The position numbers and the translations under genes were made by a program. A stretch of 64,000 nt of DNA from Myotis daubentonii (taxonomy: Eukaryota; Chordata; Mammalia; Chiroptera; Vespertilionidae): positions 87,928,641-87,992,640 of the forward strand of contig NC_081846.1 of assembly GCF_963259705.1 (NCBI RefSeq), read 5' to 3'. A model generated the notes under the pieces. It did no database searches, had not been told where the DNA came from, and saw only the letters and a program-made list of their open reading frames with translations. This document shows, one piece after another, positions 43,301 to 54,834 of the stretch (position 1 is the first letter of the stretch; the number at the start of each line of letters is the position of its first letter).

Positions 43301-45922
43301 TCTCTATACTCTATTACATGCTCACCACCAAAGTCTGGTTTCCATCTGTCACCATATATTTGACCCCTTTCATCCATTTCACTCCCCCTCCCCAAAGTTC
43401 CCTCCGTTAAACACCAGTCTGTTGTGTGTATCTGTAAGTTTGTTTTTGTTTTGCTTTTTTTTTTTAAGTTTCCACATATAAGTGAGAGCATTTATTTTTC
43501 TCCATCTTATTTCTCTTGCCATAATACCCTCAAGGTCCGCCTATGTTGTCACAAATGGCAAGATTTCATTCTTTCTAATGACTGTGTGGTATTCCATTGT
43601 ATATATACCACTTCTTTATTTATTCATCCATCCATGGACACTTAATTTTTTATATATCTTGGCTGTTAAAAATAAAGTTTCAGTGAACATGGGTGCATAT
43701 GCCTTTTCAAATTAATGTTTTTATATTTGGATAAATAACCAGAAGTAGAATAGGTAAACCATAATAGTTCTCTTCTTAGTTGTTTGAGGAATCTCCATAC
43801 TGTTTTTCATGGTGGCTGCACCAATTTACTTTCCTATCAGTAGTGTATGAGGGTTTCCTTCACATCCTCCCCAGCATTTGTTATCTCCTATTTCTTTGAT
43901 AATAGCCATTCTAACAAGTGTGAAGAGGTGTGAAGTGATATCTCATTGTGATTTTGATGTGCATTTCCCTGATGATTAGTGATATTGAGCATCTTTTCAT
44001 GTGTCTGTTAGCCATCTGTATGTCTTCTTGGAAAAATGGCTAGGCTATTCAGATCCTCTGACCATTTTTTGTTTCTTTGTTAATCTCACCTTGAGGATAT
44101 TTTTTCCTTTGCTTTTCAGAGAAAGTAGAAGGGAGGTAAGGAGACGGCGGGGGGAAGGAAGAAACATCGATGTGAGAGACACACATCCACTGGTTGCCTC
44201 CGCATGCACCCCAACCAGGGGTGGGGAGTGAACCCGCATCTGAGGTGTGTGCCCCCTGACCGGGAACTGAACATGAGACTCTCTGGTGCACAGGCCGCCA
44301 CTTTAACCACTTACCTACACTGGCCAGGGCCTGCCCATTCTTAATTAGGTGGTGGTTGTTATTGTTGTTGAGTTGTATGAGTTCTTTATATATTTTTTAA
44401 ATTAGTACCTTATTGTAAGTACCATTTGCAAATATCTTGCCCCATTTGGTTGGCTGCCTTTGTTAATGGTTTTCTTTGCTGTGCAGAAGCTTTTTGGTTT
44501 GATGTAGTCCCATTTGTTTATTTTTTTTTATTTTTATTTTTTTAAAAAATATATTTTATTGATTTTTTACAGAGAGGAAGGGGGAGAGATACACAGTTAG
44601 AAACATCGATAAGCTGCCTCCTCTACACCCCCTACTGGGGATGTGCCCGCGACCAAGGTACATGCCCTTGACCGGAATCGAACCTGGGACCCTTGAGTCC
44701 GCAGGCTGACGCTCTATCCACTGAGCCAAACCGGTTAGGGCCAATAGTAGTTTACTTTCATTCTTTTGCATAGGGCTGTCCACTTTTCCCAGCTTTATTG
44801 AAGAAACTTTCTCCTCTGTATATTCTTGTCTCCTTTGCTGTAAGTTACTTGTCCATATATGTCTTAGATTATTTCTGGGCTCAGTTCTGTTCCATTGGTC
44901 TCTGTGTGTGTTTTTGCCATTACCATACTGTTGATTATTGTAGCTTTGTAGTGTAGGTTGAAATCGGGTAGTGTGATATCTCTGGCTGTGTTCTCTTTTC
45001 CCCAGGATTTCTATTTGGGGTCTTTTGTGGTTCCAAAATTTGAGGATTTGTTTTGTTCTATTTCTGTGAAAAATGCCATTGGGATTTTAATAGGGATTGT
45101 GTTGAATCTGTAGATTCCTGTAGGTAATATGGACATTTTAACAATGTTAATTCTTCCAGTCCATCGACACAGAATGTTTTTTTCATCGTTTTTTGTCTTT
45201 AATTTCTTTCAAGAAAGAATGTCTTTTCCTTTTCAGTGTACAAGTGTTTTCTTTCCTTTGCTTATTCCTAGGTATTTTTTTTTTCTATTGCAGTTGTAAA
45301 CGGGATTGTTTTTCTTTATCTTTCTGATAGTTCATTGTTAGCATATAGAAATGCAGCAGATTTCTGTATGTTGATTTTGTATTTTGAAATTTTATTTCTG
45401 ATATTTTTTTGGTGGGATCTTTAGGGTTTTATATATATAAAATCATGCCATCTGCAAATAGTGACAGTTTTACTCTTTCCTTTCCAATTTGGATGCCTTT
45501 TATTTCTTGTCTAATTTCTCTGACTAGGACTTGTAGTAGTGTTGAGTAAAACTGGCAAGAGTGGGCATCCTTGTCTTGTTTCTGTTCGATCTTAGAGGAA
45601 AAGCTTTGTTTTTCACTGTTGAGTAAGAAGTTAACTAGCTGTGGGTTTGTCTTATATGGCCTTTATTATGTTGAGGCACTTTTCCTTCTATACCCATTTT
45701 ATTGAGAGGTTTCTTTAAGAAATCATAAATGGCTTCCTGGCTGGTGTGGCTCAGGGGTTGAGCATCAACCTATGAACCAGGCGACTACAGTTTCATTCCC
45801 TGTTCAGGGCATGTGCCCAGGTTGCGGGCTCCACCCCCAGCAGGGGGATGTTCAGGAGGCAGCCGATAGATTATTCTTTCTCATCATTGATGTTTCTCTC
45901 TCTTCCTCTCTGAAATAAAATG

Positions 45923-45982
<60 letters not shown>

Positions 45983-47508
45983 AAAAGATCATAAACGGAT
46001 GTTGTATCCTGTCACATGCTTTTTCTGCATCTAGTGAGATAATCATATGATTTTTACCTCATTTTGTTAATGTGTACTACATTGATGGATTTGCAAATAT
46101 AGAACCATCCTTGTATCCCTACAGTGAAATGCATTTGATTGTGGTGTATGATCCTTTAAATCAGTGGTTCTCAACCTTCCTAATTCCGCGACCCTTTAAT
46201 ACAGTTCTTCATGTTGTGGTGACCCCCAATTTCATTGTTACAAATTGAACATAATTAAAGCATAGTGATTAATCACAAAAACAATATGTAATTATATATG
46301 TGTTTTCTGATGGTCTTAGGCGACCCCTGTGAAAGGGTTGTTCGACCCCCAAAGGAGTGTCGACCCACATGTTGAGAACCGCTGCTTTAAATTATTGTTT
46401 TATTTGATTTGCTAGTATTTTGTTGAGGACTTTTGCATCTATGTTTATCAGAGATATTGACCTGTAATCTTTGTGTGTGTGAGTTGTTCCTGCCTGGTTT
46501 TGGTTTCCAAATAATGTTGGCTGAGTTAGGACACATTCATTCTTTCCTCTTCAATATTTTGGAAGAGTTGGAGATGGATAGGTATTACATTTTCTTTGAA
46601 TGTTGGTAGAATTCACCTGTGAAGTTGACTGGTCCTGGAGCTGTTAATTTTTTCACCTTCCCACTTCACTGTTATTTTTTAAAATGGGTACAAAAATCCC
46701 GGGAGTCTGATTCATTTAGAAGCCATCTGTTGGTCACCAGATAGTCATTGACTGTGCCCGGTATGAGTTTTGCTAGTCACCAGAGAAATGCCATTCTGAC
46801 GGGGTGCATATTTACTAATGTGTGAATTTTTAAGAGATGATTATACCTCTTTGTTTCAAAGTAGTGGAAAAACATATTCCTGGTAACTGTGTTAACTCAT
46901 GTAATTGTTTTGGAGAGCAACTTACCTACATAACTATATTAATTATTCTTGCTTTTATCTTCTTAGTCTCTTTCCTGAGAAATTATGTTATGAAAATAAT
47001 TCTAAAGATGAAAAAAAAAAGCTGTTATAAGGCTGTTCACTGTGGGTTTACAAATAATATTTATGTAGAATGAATTGTAGCCCATAGAAACTCTAACAAA
47101 AGAGAAATGATTTCTTAAGTTACTAAGTTAGTAGTAATATTAAGCATTTGTCAAAAATGTATTCATCCAAGATAATAGTGAAAGTGCTGTGGCCTGAGGG
47201 TCTTGTGGTGATTTGGAGGCATGGTACGGCGGAGCCACACTGTAACACATCCCGGTCTCTCTTTCCTTGCACAGTCGAGGCTGTCTGTCAACAGTGTGAC
47301 TGCGGGAGACTACTCCCGGCCCCTTCACATCTCCACCTTCATCAATGAGCTGGATTCCGGGTTCCGCCTCCTCAACCTGAAAAACGACTCCCTGAGGAAG
47401 CGCTACGATGGCTTGAAGTACGACGTGAAGAAAGTGGAGGAGGTGGTGTATGATCTCTCCATCCGGGGCTTCAATAAGGAGACAGCCGCAGCTTGTGTGG
47501 AGAAATAG
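37269..47508 (+). CDS. TSN: TSN gene (translin), whole coding span, 6 exons
   Basis: Translin is a small helical protein that forms octameric rings, binds single-stranded RNA and DNA, and with TSNAX makes the C3PO complex acting on RISC passenger strands and tRNA fragments. Exons are 37269-37334, 38395-38488, 40428-40524, 42357-42472, 43129-43208 and 47275-47508. All have AG/GT borders and compatible phases. The sum is 687 nt, exactly 228 codons plus TAG, the length of human translin. The nucleic-acid-binding RFHEHWRF segment spans the exon 3/4 junction. The leucine-rich C-terminal helix and the VEK C-terminus are intact. Introns carry L1, SINE and hAT insertions, none in an exon. The gene looks intact. 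Confidence 0.97.
37335..38394 (+). other. TSN: TSN intron 1
   Basis: The first third of this 1.06-kb intron is CpG-island sequence. No insertion is recognised in the rest. Confidence 0.8.
38395..38488 (+). CDS. TSN: TSN exon 2
   Basis: This 94-nt exon has a TTTCTAG acceptor and a GTAAGT donor. It encodes [20 protein letters not shown] through GAGFQD and ends in phase 1. It is too short to form an ATG-initiated open frame alone. Confidence 0.96.
38640..39321 (+). mobile_element. Young L1 3' end in TSN intron 2
   Basis: This 682-bp 5'-truncated L1 has the ORF2 C-terminus in an open frame (38676-39008, [10 protein letters not shown] to SLICGL), the 3'UTR and an A-rich tail. The flanks GAAAGCTGGAGTAGGGG at 38623-38639 and 39322-39338 are a perfect 17-bp duplication. 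Confidence 0.96.
39628..39849 (-). mobile_element. Ves SINE in TSN intron 2
   Basis: The copy is flanked by CAATTATGATAA at 39616-39627 and 39850-39861. Confidence 0.93.
40428..40524 (+). CDS. TSN: TSN exon 3
   Basis: This 97-nt exon has a GATCAG acceptor and a GTTTGT donor. It encodes [19 protein letters not shown] through FPAEQYY and ends AG, completed to Arg by exon 4. Confidence 0.95.
40525..41659 (+). other. TSN: TSN intron 3, first part
   Basis: No insertion is recognised in this AT-rich part. The stretch 41225-41400 loosely resembles a short hAT-type element (GGCAAACTACCCATGGC ... GTTTGCCAAACCTTGC). Confidence 0.5.
41660..41872 (-). mobile_element. Ves SINE in TSN intron 3
   Basis: The copy is flanked by a perfect TATCCCTGACTTTTT duplication at 41645-41659 and 41873-41887. 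Confidence 0.94.
42357..42472 (+). CDS. TSN: TSN exon 4
   Basis: This 116-nt exon has a TCCGTAG acceptor and a GTAAGT donor. It encodes [20 protein letters not shown] through AVTEILG, and includes the basic/aromatic nucleic-acid-binding patch. Confidence 0.96.
43129..43208 (+). CDS. TSN: TSN exon 5
   Basis: This 80-nt exon has a long T-tract and TTTTAG acceptor. It encodes [19 protein letters not shown] through LILASEL, with the donor GTAATA. The 4-kb intron that follows is mostly an antisense L1. Confidence 0.95.
44103..44331 (-). mobile_element. Old Ves-like SINE in TSN intron 5
   Basis: The tRNA-like head ending CTGGCCAGGGCC (plus-strand view) and the CACATCCACTGGTTGCCTCC body are visible. 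It is more diverged than the other copies. Confidence 0.75.
44521..44741 (-). mobile_element. Ves SINE in TSN intron 5
   Basis: This recent-looking copy lies inside the antisense L1. The head reads CCAAACCGGTTAGGGCC on the plus strand. Confidence 0.92.
45734..45985 (+). mobile_element. Ves SINE ending in a long (TA)n run
   Basis: The copy is flanked by ATCATAAATGG / ATCATAAACGG. Its tail has expanded into the (TA)n tract at 45922-45980. Confidence 0.9.
45922..45980 (+). repeat. (TA)n microsatellite
   Basis: A long, nearly pure TA run sits at the SINE tail. It is likely polymorphic. Confidence 0.92.
46162..46384. mobile_element. Non-autonomous hAT element with perfect 8-bp duplication
   Basis: The 223-bp element starts CAGTGGTTCTCAACC and ends GTTGAGAACCGCTG. 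The target duplication CTTTAAAT (46154-46161, 46385-46392) is exact. The middle has the GCGACCCTTTAATACAGTTC word of a common short hAT family. It inserted into the antisense L1. Confidence 0.95.
47275..47508 (+). CDS. TSN: TSN exon 6, coding part and stop
   Basis: After a TGCACAG acceptor the exon has 77 codons starting [16 protein letters not shown] and running through the leucine-rich helix ([20 protein letters not shown]) to AAACVEK. The TAG stop is at 47506-47508. Confidence 0.97.
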   Translation, partial: SRLSVNSVTAGDYSRPLHISTFINELDSGFRLLNLKNDSLRKRYDGLKYDVKKVEEVVYDLSIRGFNKETAAACVEK

Positions 47509-50105
47509 GAGACTCCCCGGGCCTGGCCTCGCTGACCTCAGTGGCCAGCGAGGTGAGCGCAGGGCCGCTCACTGCAGTCACGGTGCCCTGTTGCTAAGCA
47601 CCGCGATTTATTTTCTTAGCCAGTTGTGTGGTATGTGTATCAGAATCGGAACACATCTTTGGGGGTTAAAGATTAGCCTTTACAAGGACAGGGTTTTTTT
47701 GTTGTTGTTTCAGTGAATTTGCTCTGTAATTCAGTTCTGTCAAAAGTGCAAGTGTCAGTCTCTTGGTAAAGTTTATTTCCTGCTTACCCTCATGCTGTTG
47801 GTGTCCTGATTGAGAAGCTTATTGTCTTGTGATCCTCGGTATTTTCTGTATCCAAAGTAGCCCCCATACACAGGTATGCAAACAGATAATTAAAAAGGGT
47901 GATTGCTAACCAAAGGACACTTATTTTATATTTTCCTCTCTTTTTTTAAGCCAGGTGAGTAAAACAGGTGTTGAAATTTTTTACAAGGAAGTAATAGCTC
48001 CAGGGTTCCCTCACTGCCATCAAAACAGAATTAAACTGCAAAGTCAAGTTCAACAGATACGTCTGGGAAGTTTTTGTTCTAAGGAATTGAGTAACCTGCT
48101 ATCATTTGGCTGTTTACCGGTATGGGGGTAGCACTTAGTGTTTTAAACACCTGGTTTCCTGATGTTGCCTTCACATTGTGCTATTGCAAGCTATTAAACA
48201 TCATTTCACACACATCTTTAACACTTCATATGATGTATTTCTAAGATATGAAACCTTTTTCCTAGCAACCAGCTACACTGTTTGGTGTGGGAGTATAAAG
48301 CCACCCAGTCAAGTTAGTTAGCAATACCCTGACTGGTGTGTTCTGGCACTGTTTTCAAAGTAAGCAGTTTCAGGTTGTTGGTGACTCTCCCGATAGTCAG
48401 GTTTTAGATGGACAGTTTTGGGCAAGTCACATAAATCTGGTTGCACCCTCCTTCCCCTCATTTCAGGCAGTACTGAGAATACTTGCCATGTCATTGGCTG
48501 TTTACCAGGTGTGTGTGGGGGGGTGGTGGTGCTTGAATTGAAGTTATTAAAATGGTGACATCCATAGTTTTTTGGAGCTCACTGAAAGGAAGGTGCCAGT
48601 GTTTCCAGAATCTGAAGATTTCAGGTGTACCACCCTTCCGTGCCTGATTCCATTTTGGGCGTTCTGTGTGTACAGTGGATGTTTGGCCTGGAAATCAGAG
48701 CTTTTATCAGGTTGAGTTAAGGACTGACAAATTTGCCATCGTGAAGAAAGAAGTAGAAATGAGGCATAATTGCTCTGCACTGTTGGATTTAGCTCTTTCT
48801 GCAGAAGAGTTTGCAGAAAGGAAAAAGATGTTCGGATCTTTAAAGTGTGACACGAACACTGTCTACATTGAGTATGATAGGCTTTTAATTACACAGTCAG
48901 ACATAGGCAGTACATTTGACAGTAGTTTTCTTTGCCTCTTAAAGTAAATTGATTCTGCTTGAGAATATTAAGTTTTTGTGGCAGATGTTGTGGATTTTAG
49001 TTTTAACAAAAGCATTTTAAGTATAGAAGCACATTCTGGTCTTGTAGCTCCATTTGAGAGTTTAAGAGTCAAGTTTATAATTATTCATTTGTGTGCGTTG
49101 CTGGCTTACTGTAAAGCAGTAAGAAGTGGGCATTTGTTTTCCGGTCCGTGGTGATTAACTGTGCTGCTGTGAGAACTCTCCTGTATGGAGAATAGCCTCT
49201 GAATGCTGTTTGAGGCTGAAGAAGACCAGCGTGGTCAGCACAGACTGCTGTGCAGTAGGTACAGTAACCAGAGGACAGTGGGCATGGCACTGCCCAGCGA
49301 GTAGGTGCCATTCGCGTGGTCCACCTTGCTTGGAAAATTGCAAGAGTTTTGGCTGCATAGCTGAGAAGCATTGGCTCTGGTTTTATATACCAGCATTATT
49401 TTATTCCGTTTTAGAAAACCAAGCAGTTTAGAGAACTGCATGAATTAGTGGATGCTTTCTTCATCTATATATATAAAAGGCTAAGTGACCGTCTGACTGT
49501 CCGACCGGTAGCTATGACGTGCAATGACCACCAGGGGGAAGATGCTCTGACCGGTGGTTATGATGGGCTCTGACCATTGGGACAGATGCTCAACACAGGA
49601 ACTGCCGAGCTGCGGTGACTTGACAGCGGCGGTTCTCAGGTGATGCACCCCGGAATCAGACAGGAGGGAGCCCGATTCTGGGGTGCGTTTCCCGAGAACC
49701 GCCCTCGCAATCCAGGACCCCTCGGGGGGATGTCGGAGAACTGGTTTCAGCCCCATCCCCATAGGCCAGGCCAAGGGACCCCCCTGCTAGAGGGACTCTG
49801 CTCAGTCCACAGATGCCCTTTGAGCCATGACACCGCCCCAGGTGTGCGGCCGGCTGGGGAGGGGCCACGGGAGGTTGGCTCCAGAGCGGGAGGTTGGCTC
49901 CAGAGCGTGTCCGGCCCTTCTCGCCCAGTTCCACCCCACCGGCCACCTATTTCCTTTCAATGTGCACGAATCCATGCACCGGGCACTAGTAGACTTATAA
50001 GAAGAAGAGAACTCCATAAAAAGAACCATAAGATTTACCCTGTTTTCAACTTGAATAATATGAATTATTGCTTAAGAGACTAATAAAAAATGACAGCTTC
50101 TTTGG
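47509..50105 (+). other. TSN: TSN 3' UTR, probable extent
   Basis: The stretch after the TSN stop is low in recognisable repeats up to 49463. It is then interrupted by a HeliBat (49464-49989). Candidate AATAAA signals lie at 50082-50087 and 50329-50334, both past the insertion. The true 3' end is not decided by sequence alone. A short open frame at 48666-48947 is judged to be UTR. Confidence 0.45.
49464..49989 (+). mobile_element. HeliBat in or just after the TSN 3' UTR (526 bp)
   Basis: The element starts TCTATATATATAAAAGGC after host A. It has a GTGCACGAATCCATGCAC hairpin at 49962-49979 and ends CTAG at 49986-49989 before host T. It carries the CTGACCACCAGGGGG word shared with the other copies. 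Confidence 0.92.
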
Positions 50106-50339
50106 CAGTGTTCTGAGACATTTACTGAAGCAAGTGGCTAAAGAGATGAGATGAAGATGTAGGTTGCTACTGACATAATTATGAAATTATAGCTCTCTTG
50201 TTTCTTGGTCTGGACTAAACTACTTGTCTCTTCAGGGTAGAACATTACTGTCATAGCTGATACCAAAATAAGACATTTTCTGAACTTGACATGTTTTTCT
50301 CAGTATATACTGTAATAAGAGTTAAACAAATAAAAAAAC

Positions 50340-51510
50340 TATCTCCCCTCCCCTCAAACAATAACACACATTTAAGGGAGGTGAACTGGACTGGACTGGT
50401 TGGTTGAGGGAGGGTGGAGGTGGGGGAGAGGGAGTACTCTAGTTTACTGTCAGGTTTCTGATCTGGGCGACGGTAGCTTTAGGTGCTGTTAACTAAGGGA
50501 GAGGTAGGCGGAGATACATGTCGAGGTGGCTTGGCACTGATGTGTTTGCTTTTGGATATGTTGGATTTATGATGCTGTGGGTCAGCTAGGCCCAGCAGGA
50601 CTTTGGTGTAAGGGAAACCCTGAACTAGCCTGGAGATAGCTTTGGACGGCTTCACATGTGGATAAATCAGGAGAGTGGGTAAGGCCTCCCTGGAGAGCAT
50701 GTGGAATGAGAACAGTAATGAGCTGAGGACAAAACCCTGGCTAACAGCAGGGTTTAGTGAGTTTGGCAGAGGAAGTATGTCCATGAGGGGATGGAGAAAT
50801 GGTTACAGAAGTTGCCAGAAAACAGGGAGAGTGGCTTGTCACGGAGCCAGAGAATAAAGAGTTTTAGGAGGCTTTTTTGGGTGAGATATTTGAAGCATAT
50901 AACTTCATAGCCTGAGAGCCTTGTGACTGTCAGGCAAGTCTAGATTGTGCTGTGGAGACAACCCCCCAAACTCTGGCCAAGAACAAGGTTTATTCTCACA
51001 CTCCCTGTCCATCGCAGGTGGCTGGGGATCTCCATGCCGTCCTCAAGAGCGGCCAGCGGCTGGACCATTGCTGCGGGAGAGGGAAAGGACTGGGAGGGTC
51101 TTGGCAGCATGCTCTGGTTTGGAAGTGACAGGTCACTTTTTCTCGTTGGTTAGAGCTGGACATTGGCCCTGCTAAACACCAAGGGGGCTAGGAAGTGCAG
51201 TCCCCCTTGGGAGAGAAACTCTATGTTGAAAGTTGTAGGTATGTTTAGTTCCTTTTGTTTAATGATTAGTAGTATTTCTGTCATACATACACTTTAGTGG
51301 GCTTGGGAGGGAGAAAAGATGTTCTAGGGCCACTCTTTCTTAGTTTTATAATTTTAATATTTATTTTTCAACTCCATTTGACACCGGGCCACTCTTGCCT
51401 GGTAGATGACAAGAAGAGGGTAGCGCAGTCTGTAGGTGTCCACTCTGTTGTTGAAGGTTGTGTCCTGTTTGAAAGATGCTTCTCTAGGGCATGTGCCTTT
51501 GGGGCTGGGT
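50340..51510. other. Downstream of TSN, not identified
   Basis: Purine-rich parts (50360-50440) and weakly L2-like stretches (50590-50860) are seen. Nothing is confidently named. Confidence 0.35.
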
Positions 51511-51520
51511 TTGTGCGTGC

Positions 51521-51706
51521 ATGTTTCAGCCAGCATTCGGTGAGCTGACATGTTTCAGCCAGCATTCGGTGAGCTGTGCGTGTTTCAGCCAGCATTCGGT
51601 GAGCTGACATGTTTCATCCAGCATTCGGTGAGCTGTGCGTGTTTCAGCCAGCATTCGGTGAGCTGTGCATATTTCAGCCAGCATTCAGTGAGCTGACATG
51701 TTTCAA
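51521..51706 (+). repeat. 29/30-bp minisatellite, six units plus a partial one
   Basis: The core TTTCAGCCAGCATTCGGTGA recurs at about 51523, 51552, 51582, 51611, 51641 and 51671. The units alternate GAGCTGACATG and GAGCTGTGCGTG linkers, so a two-unit higher-order pattern is visible. Confidence 0.95.
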
Positions 51707-51870
51707 GCTCTGGGCCAATCATTAATCCACACCGCCTCACTCATCGTCATAGCAACTCTGTAAGGTAGTTACCACTTTTTTTCCCTTTCATTAGAGACCT
51801 GGGCAATAGGCGTGGGCAGTTAACTTGCCCTGAGTTCTAGCTTTGAAGCAGAGGAGCTGCGATTCAACTA
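51707..51870 (+). repeat. MIR SINE fragment
   Basis: GGGCCAATCATTAATCCACACC, TCATAGCAACTCTGTAAGG and TTAACTTGCCCTGAG follow MIR core order. Confidence 0.6.
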
Positions 51871-52154
51871 CCACATACACCATTCCGTCCTTGATGCTTT
51901 TGAATGCGTCACGCCATAGCCTGGCAAGGCAAAAGTCAAAGCCACAAATTGCAAATTGTTAGGAACACAGAACAATATGTATAGCTTTGGAGTAGGTGCA
52001 ATTCATATTAAAATTAGCATAAAAAATAAGTGCGAGACGTGGTCTGTGCCCTCAAGGTGTTTAGAGTCTAATTGCAGGGGAAAGGGTGGTGAGGAAAATA
52101 AAAACAGGTAAGAGATGAAATATTCAAGTACTATTTGAGTACCTACTGTAATTA

Positions 52155-52640
52155 AAGCAATGTTAACTTTATTGAAGCGTGTTTTACATATAAAATTGAC
52201 TCATCAAGTATTCAATTCAGTGATTTAATTTATCAAGCAGTGCAACAATCCCAACAAATCAGTTTTTTATCTTCTCCCATGATTCCTGTTCCCACTCTCA
52301 GCCCCAGGCAACCACTAATCAACTTTCTGTCTATAAATTTGCCTTTCTGCATGTCTCATATAACAGGAATCACCAGCATGTCTTTCCACTTTGCATAATG
52401 TTTTAAGGTTCATCCATATTAATATGTTCATCCAGGTTGTCCTTTTGGTTCCTGAGTAGTATTCCTTTGTATGATACTCCACATTTTACCCATTCATCAG
52501 ATGGTGAAGGTGTACGTTTCATTGTTTTGGTTATTATGAATAATGCTGCTGTGAATATTCTTGTGCAAGTCTGTTTCCATTTCTTTTGGATACATATGTA
52601 GGAGTCTCTGATAAAAATGGTAATTTTATGTTAGCTTTTT
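52155..52640 (-). mobile_element. Old antisense L1 3' fragment
   Basis: GTATTCAATTCAGTGA, CAGGCAACCACTAATCAAC and TTATGAATAATGCTGCTGTG resemble an antisense old L1 3' region. Confidence 0.65.
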
Positions 52641-53101
52641 AAGAAATTGCCAATCTGTTTTCTCAACCAACTATGAGGATTCCCTCCTATAAGTTAAAAT
52701 TCAAGATGCTAATAGACAAGGTGTCATAATAAGCAGTACTTAACTGCTAAATAAACTTGTGAACAATTGCTATAGGGATTTAGAAGGTAGGATTTGAACT
52801 AGTCCATGAAAGAGGTAGGATTTAGATAGCGTGGAACTAGGACTGAGAGGTTAGGGAGTTTGGACTTTACGAGTAGGCATGGGAAAACTGTAGTTTTTTG
52901 TTTGTTTATTTATTTGTTTTAGGAGGTGGCAGGAGAATCCCAGCTCTGTAATGTTACCAAGAGGGGAGAGCAGAGGTAGGGAGAATGTCTCTGAGATTAT
53001 AAGCGTCATCTTGGGGAGCTGAGGTTGGGCATGGGTAAGGTGCAGATGAAATGCACTGCAAAGAAAAACATTGAGTAAATGTGCTGACTGGGGGTAGAAA
53101 A

Positions 53102-53465
53102 TGCTATGGACTGAATGTTAATGTTCCCCCTAATTCACATATTGAAGCCAAATTCCCAATTGGATGGTATTAGGAGGTGGGGAAGGGGGGTGAGAGGTGA
53201 TTAGGTCATGAGGGTGGAGTCCTCATGAGTGGGGTTAGTGCCCTCATAAAAGGGATCCAGAGAGCTCTCCCCCCTCTGCCCTGTGAGGACACAGTCAGAA
53301 GAGGGGTGTCTGTGAGCCAGGAAGTGGGTCCTCACCAGACACCAAATCTGCCGGCACCTTGTTCGTGGACTTTCTAGCTTCCAGGACTGTGAGAAATAAA
53401 GTTCTGTTGTTTAAACTGCCCCGTCTATGGTATTTTTCTTACAGCGGCCTGAACAGAATAAGACA
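53102..53465 (+). mobile_element. MaLR LTR (MLT1/MST type)
   Basis: The element starts TGCTATGGACTGAATGTTAA, contains GGTCATGAGGGTGGAGTCCTC, TATAAA-like CATAAAAGGG and GAGAAATAAAGTTCTGTTG, and ends CAGAATAAGACA. These follow the MaLR LTR from end to end. Confidence 0.85.
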
Positions 53466-53469
53466 AGGG

Positions 53470-54834
53470 GAGCGGAGTTGAGAGGAGACAGGTACATGAG
53501 CTTCTGAAAGCATAAACATGAGAAAGTTGGAGCTGTTTTGAGGGGAAGATGAGTTCAGTTTCCTAGTGTTGAGTTTATTCTGATAGGAGATATTGCACAA
53601 ATGGCTGTCCTTTTTGGACTAGAATTTAGGACTCTTGAGATGAGGAGTCCTTTAGATAGAGTGGGTAGGGTATATGAATCGATGACTACAGAGGAGCTCT
53701 TGGCAGCTGGGAGAGGTCTGGGAGAGAAGAGGAGTGGTCTGTAATAATAAGCAACCTGTGGAGGGGGTTGGAGACATGGAGGGGAAGATGGGGGAGGAGC
53801 AGAGGTCTGTGTCATTCTCTAGCTCATATGTGTCCATGAAGGAGCTGGGACAAATGCATGTACACTGCTCCATCCTATCACCATAAATCCTTTACTTACT
53901 ATACAGACCTCAGGGTTTTTGGCTGAAGGAAAATAAAACTATGAAAATATGTAAAATCTTTAGGCAAGAAAGTTACGCTTGTTCTCCCTCTCTCTCCTTT
54001 TTTTCTGATTTCCCTTACATTTGTTACTCATGATCATCTGGTGTCATTTAATATGAACATTTACCCAAAGCCATTTGCTCTGGCTGGAGTTTTGTGTTCA
54101 TATGTCAGCAGTGTGTATCAGTGGTGGAATCTGACCTTGCTGTCTGCATGTACCAGTGGACCTGCCAGCAATAACAGGGGAAGACTGCAAGATGGTTTTA
54201 ATCACTAAGGGGTTTTGGGTGCAGTGTCAGTGGATTGGGCCCTTCCATTTTAATAAGAAACTGATTAGATCCAGAACTGATATAACTAGGACAGAGACCC
54301 ATTCTCAGTGTTAAAAAAGACCAAAATCAAATGTTAGGGCTTCATTTCTTTGCACCCAGGAGATAACTTTTAAATCCCCAGAGAGAGAACCAAGGGCCAG
54401 GTAGGGACCCAGGTTCTCTTCCACTGTGCCTAGCAGAGCCGGGCTACCAGCCTTCTGGTTCCGACCCTGGAGGTGGAGGGCTGTGGCTCAGCCTTCTCAT
54501 GCCTTGCCTATAGTGTCACTCCTCCAATGACCCGACATGACTGCGTCTCGTTTAATAAAACCTGCCCTGTGGGCACCGAGGTTATTAGGCTGTGGCCTGT
54601 CTTGTGACATCAGGCGGCTCTAACTTCTTAAACTGAGATGAGCCTGGGAATGTGAATACCCTGCATTTCCAAGATTGCACTGAGGAAAAGCAGAAAAGGA
54701 TGCAGGGTTGGCACAAGCATTGTTGAGCCGATGGCAGAAGAGTTTGATTTTAATCCTCATATATTTTATACATAGTGGGAGAAGGGAGTAGATCTATTTT
54801 TCTTTGACATGTTACTTTTGTGGTTATAAAAGAA
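53470..54834. other. Intergenic, not identified
   Basis: No exon is recognised. Parts near 53480-53640 read like old LINE-2 sequence. Confidence 0.35.

Larger units (their letters stand above)
43255..46690 (-). mobile_element. Long, older antisense L1 in TSN intron 5
   Basis: Reading on the minus strand, 3'UTR sequence (from 43255) continues into ORF2 C-terminal and reverse-transcriptase coding sequence up to about 46690. It is interrupted by Ves SINEs (44103-44331, 44521-44741, 45734-45985) and a hAT element (46162-46384). Stops and indels are frequent. Its order matches the young antisense L1 at 59432-61708. Confidence 0.88.

Noticed and set aside
48666..48947. 93-residue frame downstream of TSN
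   Set aside because: It lies in the probable TSN 3' UTR. It has no motif I recognise and no splice context.
51521..51706. CRISPR-like array
   Set aside because: Repeats follow each other with only variable linkers of a few bases and no unique spacers. This is a minisatellite in a mammal.
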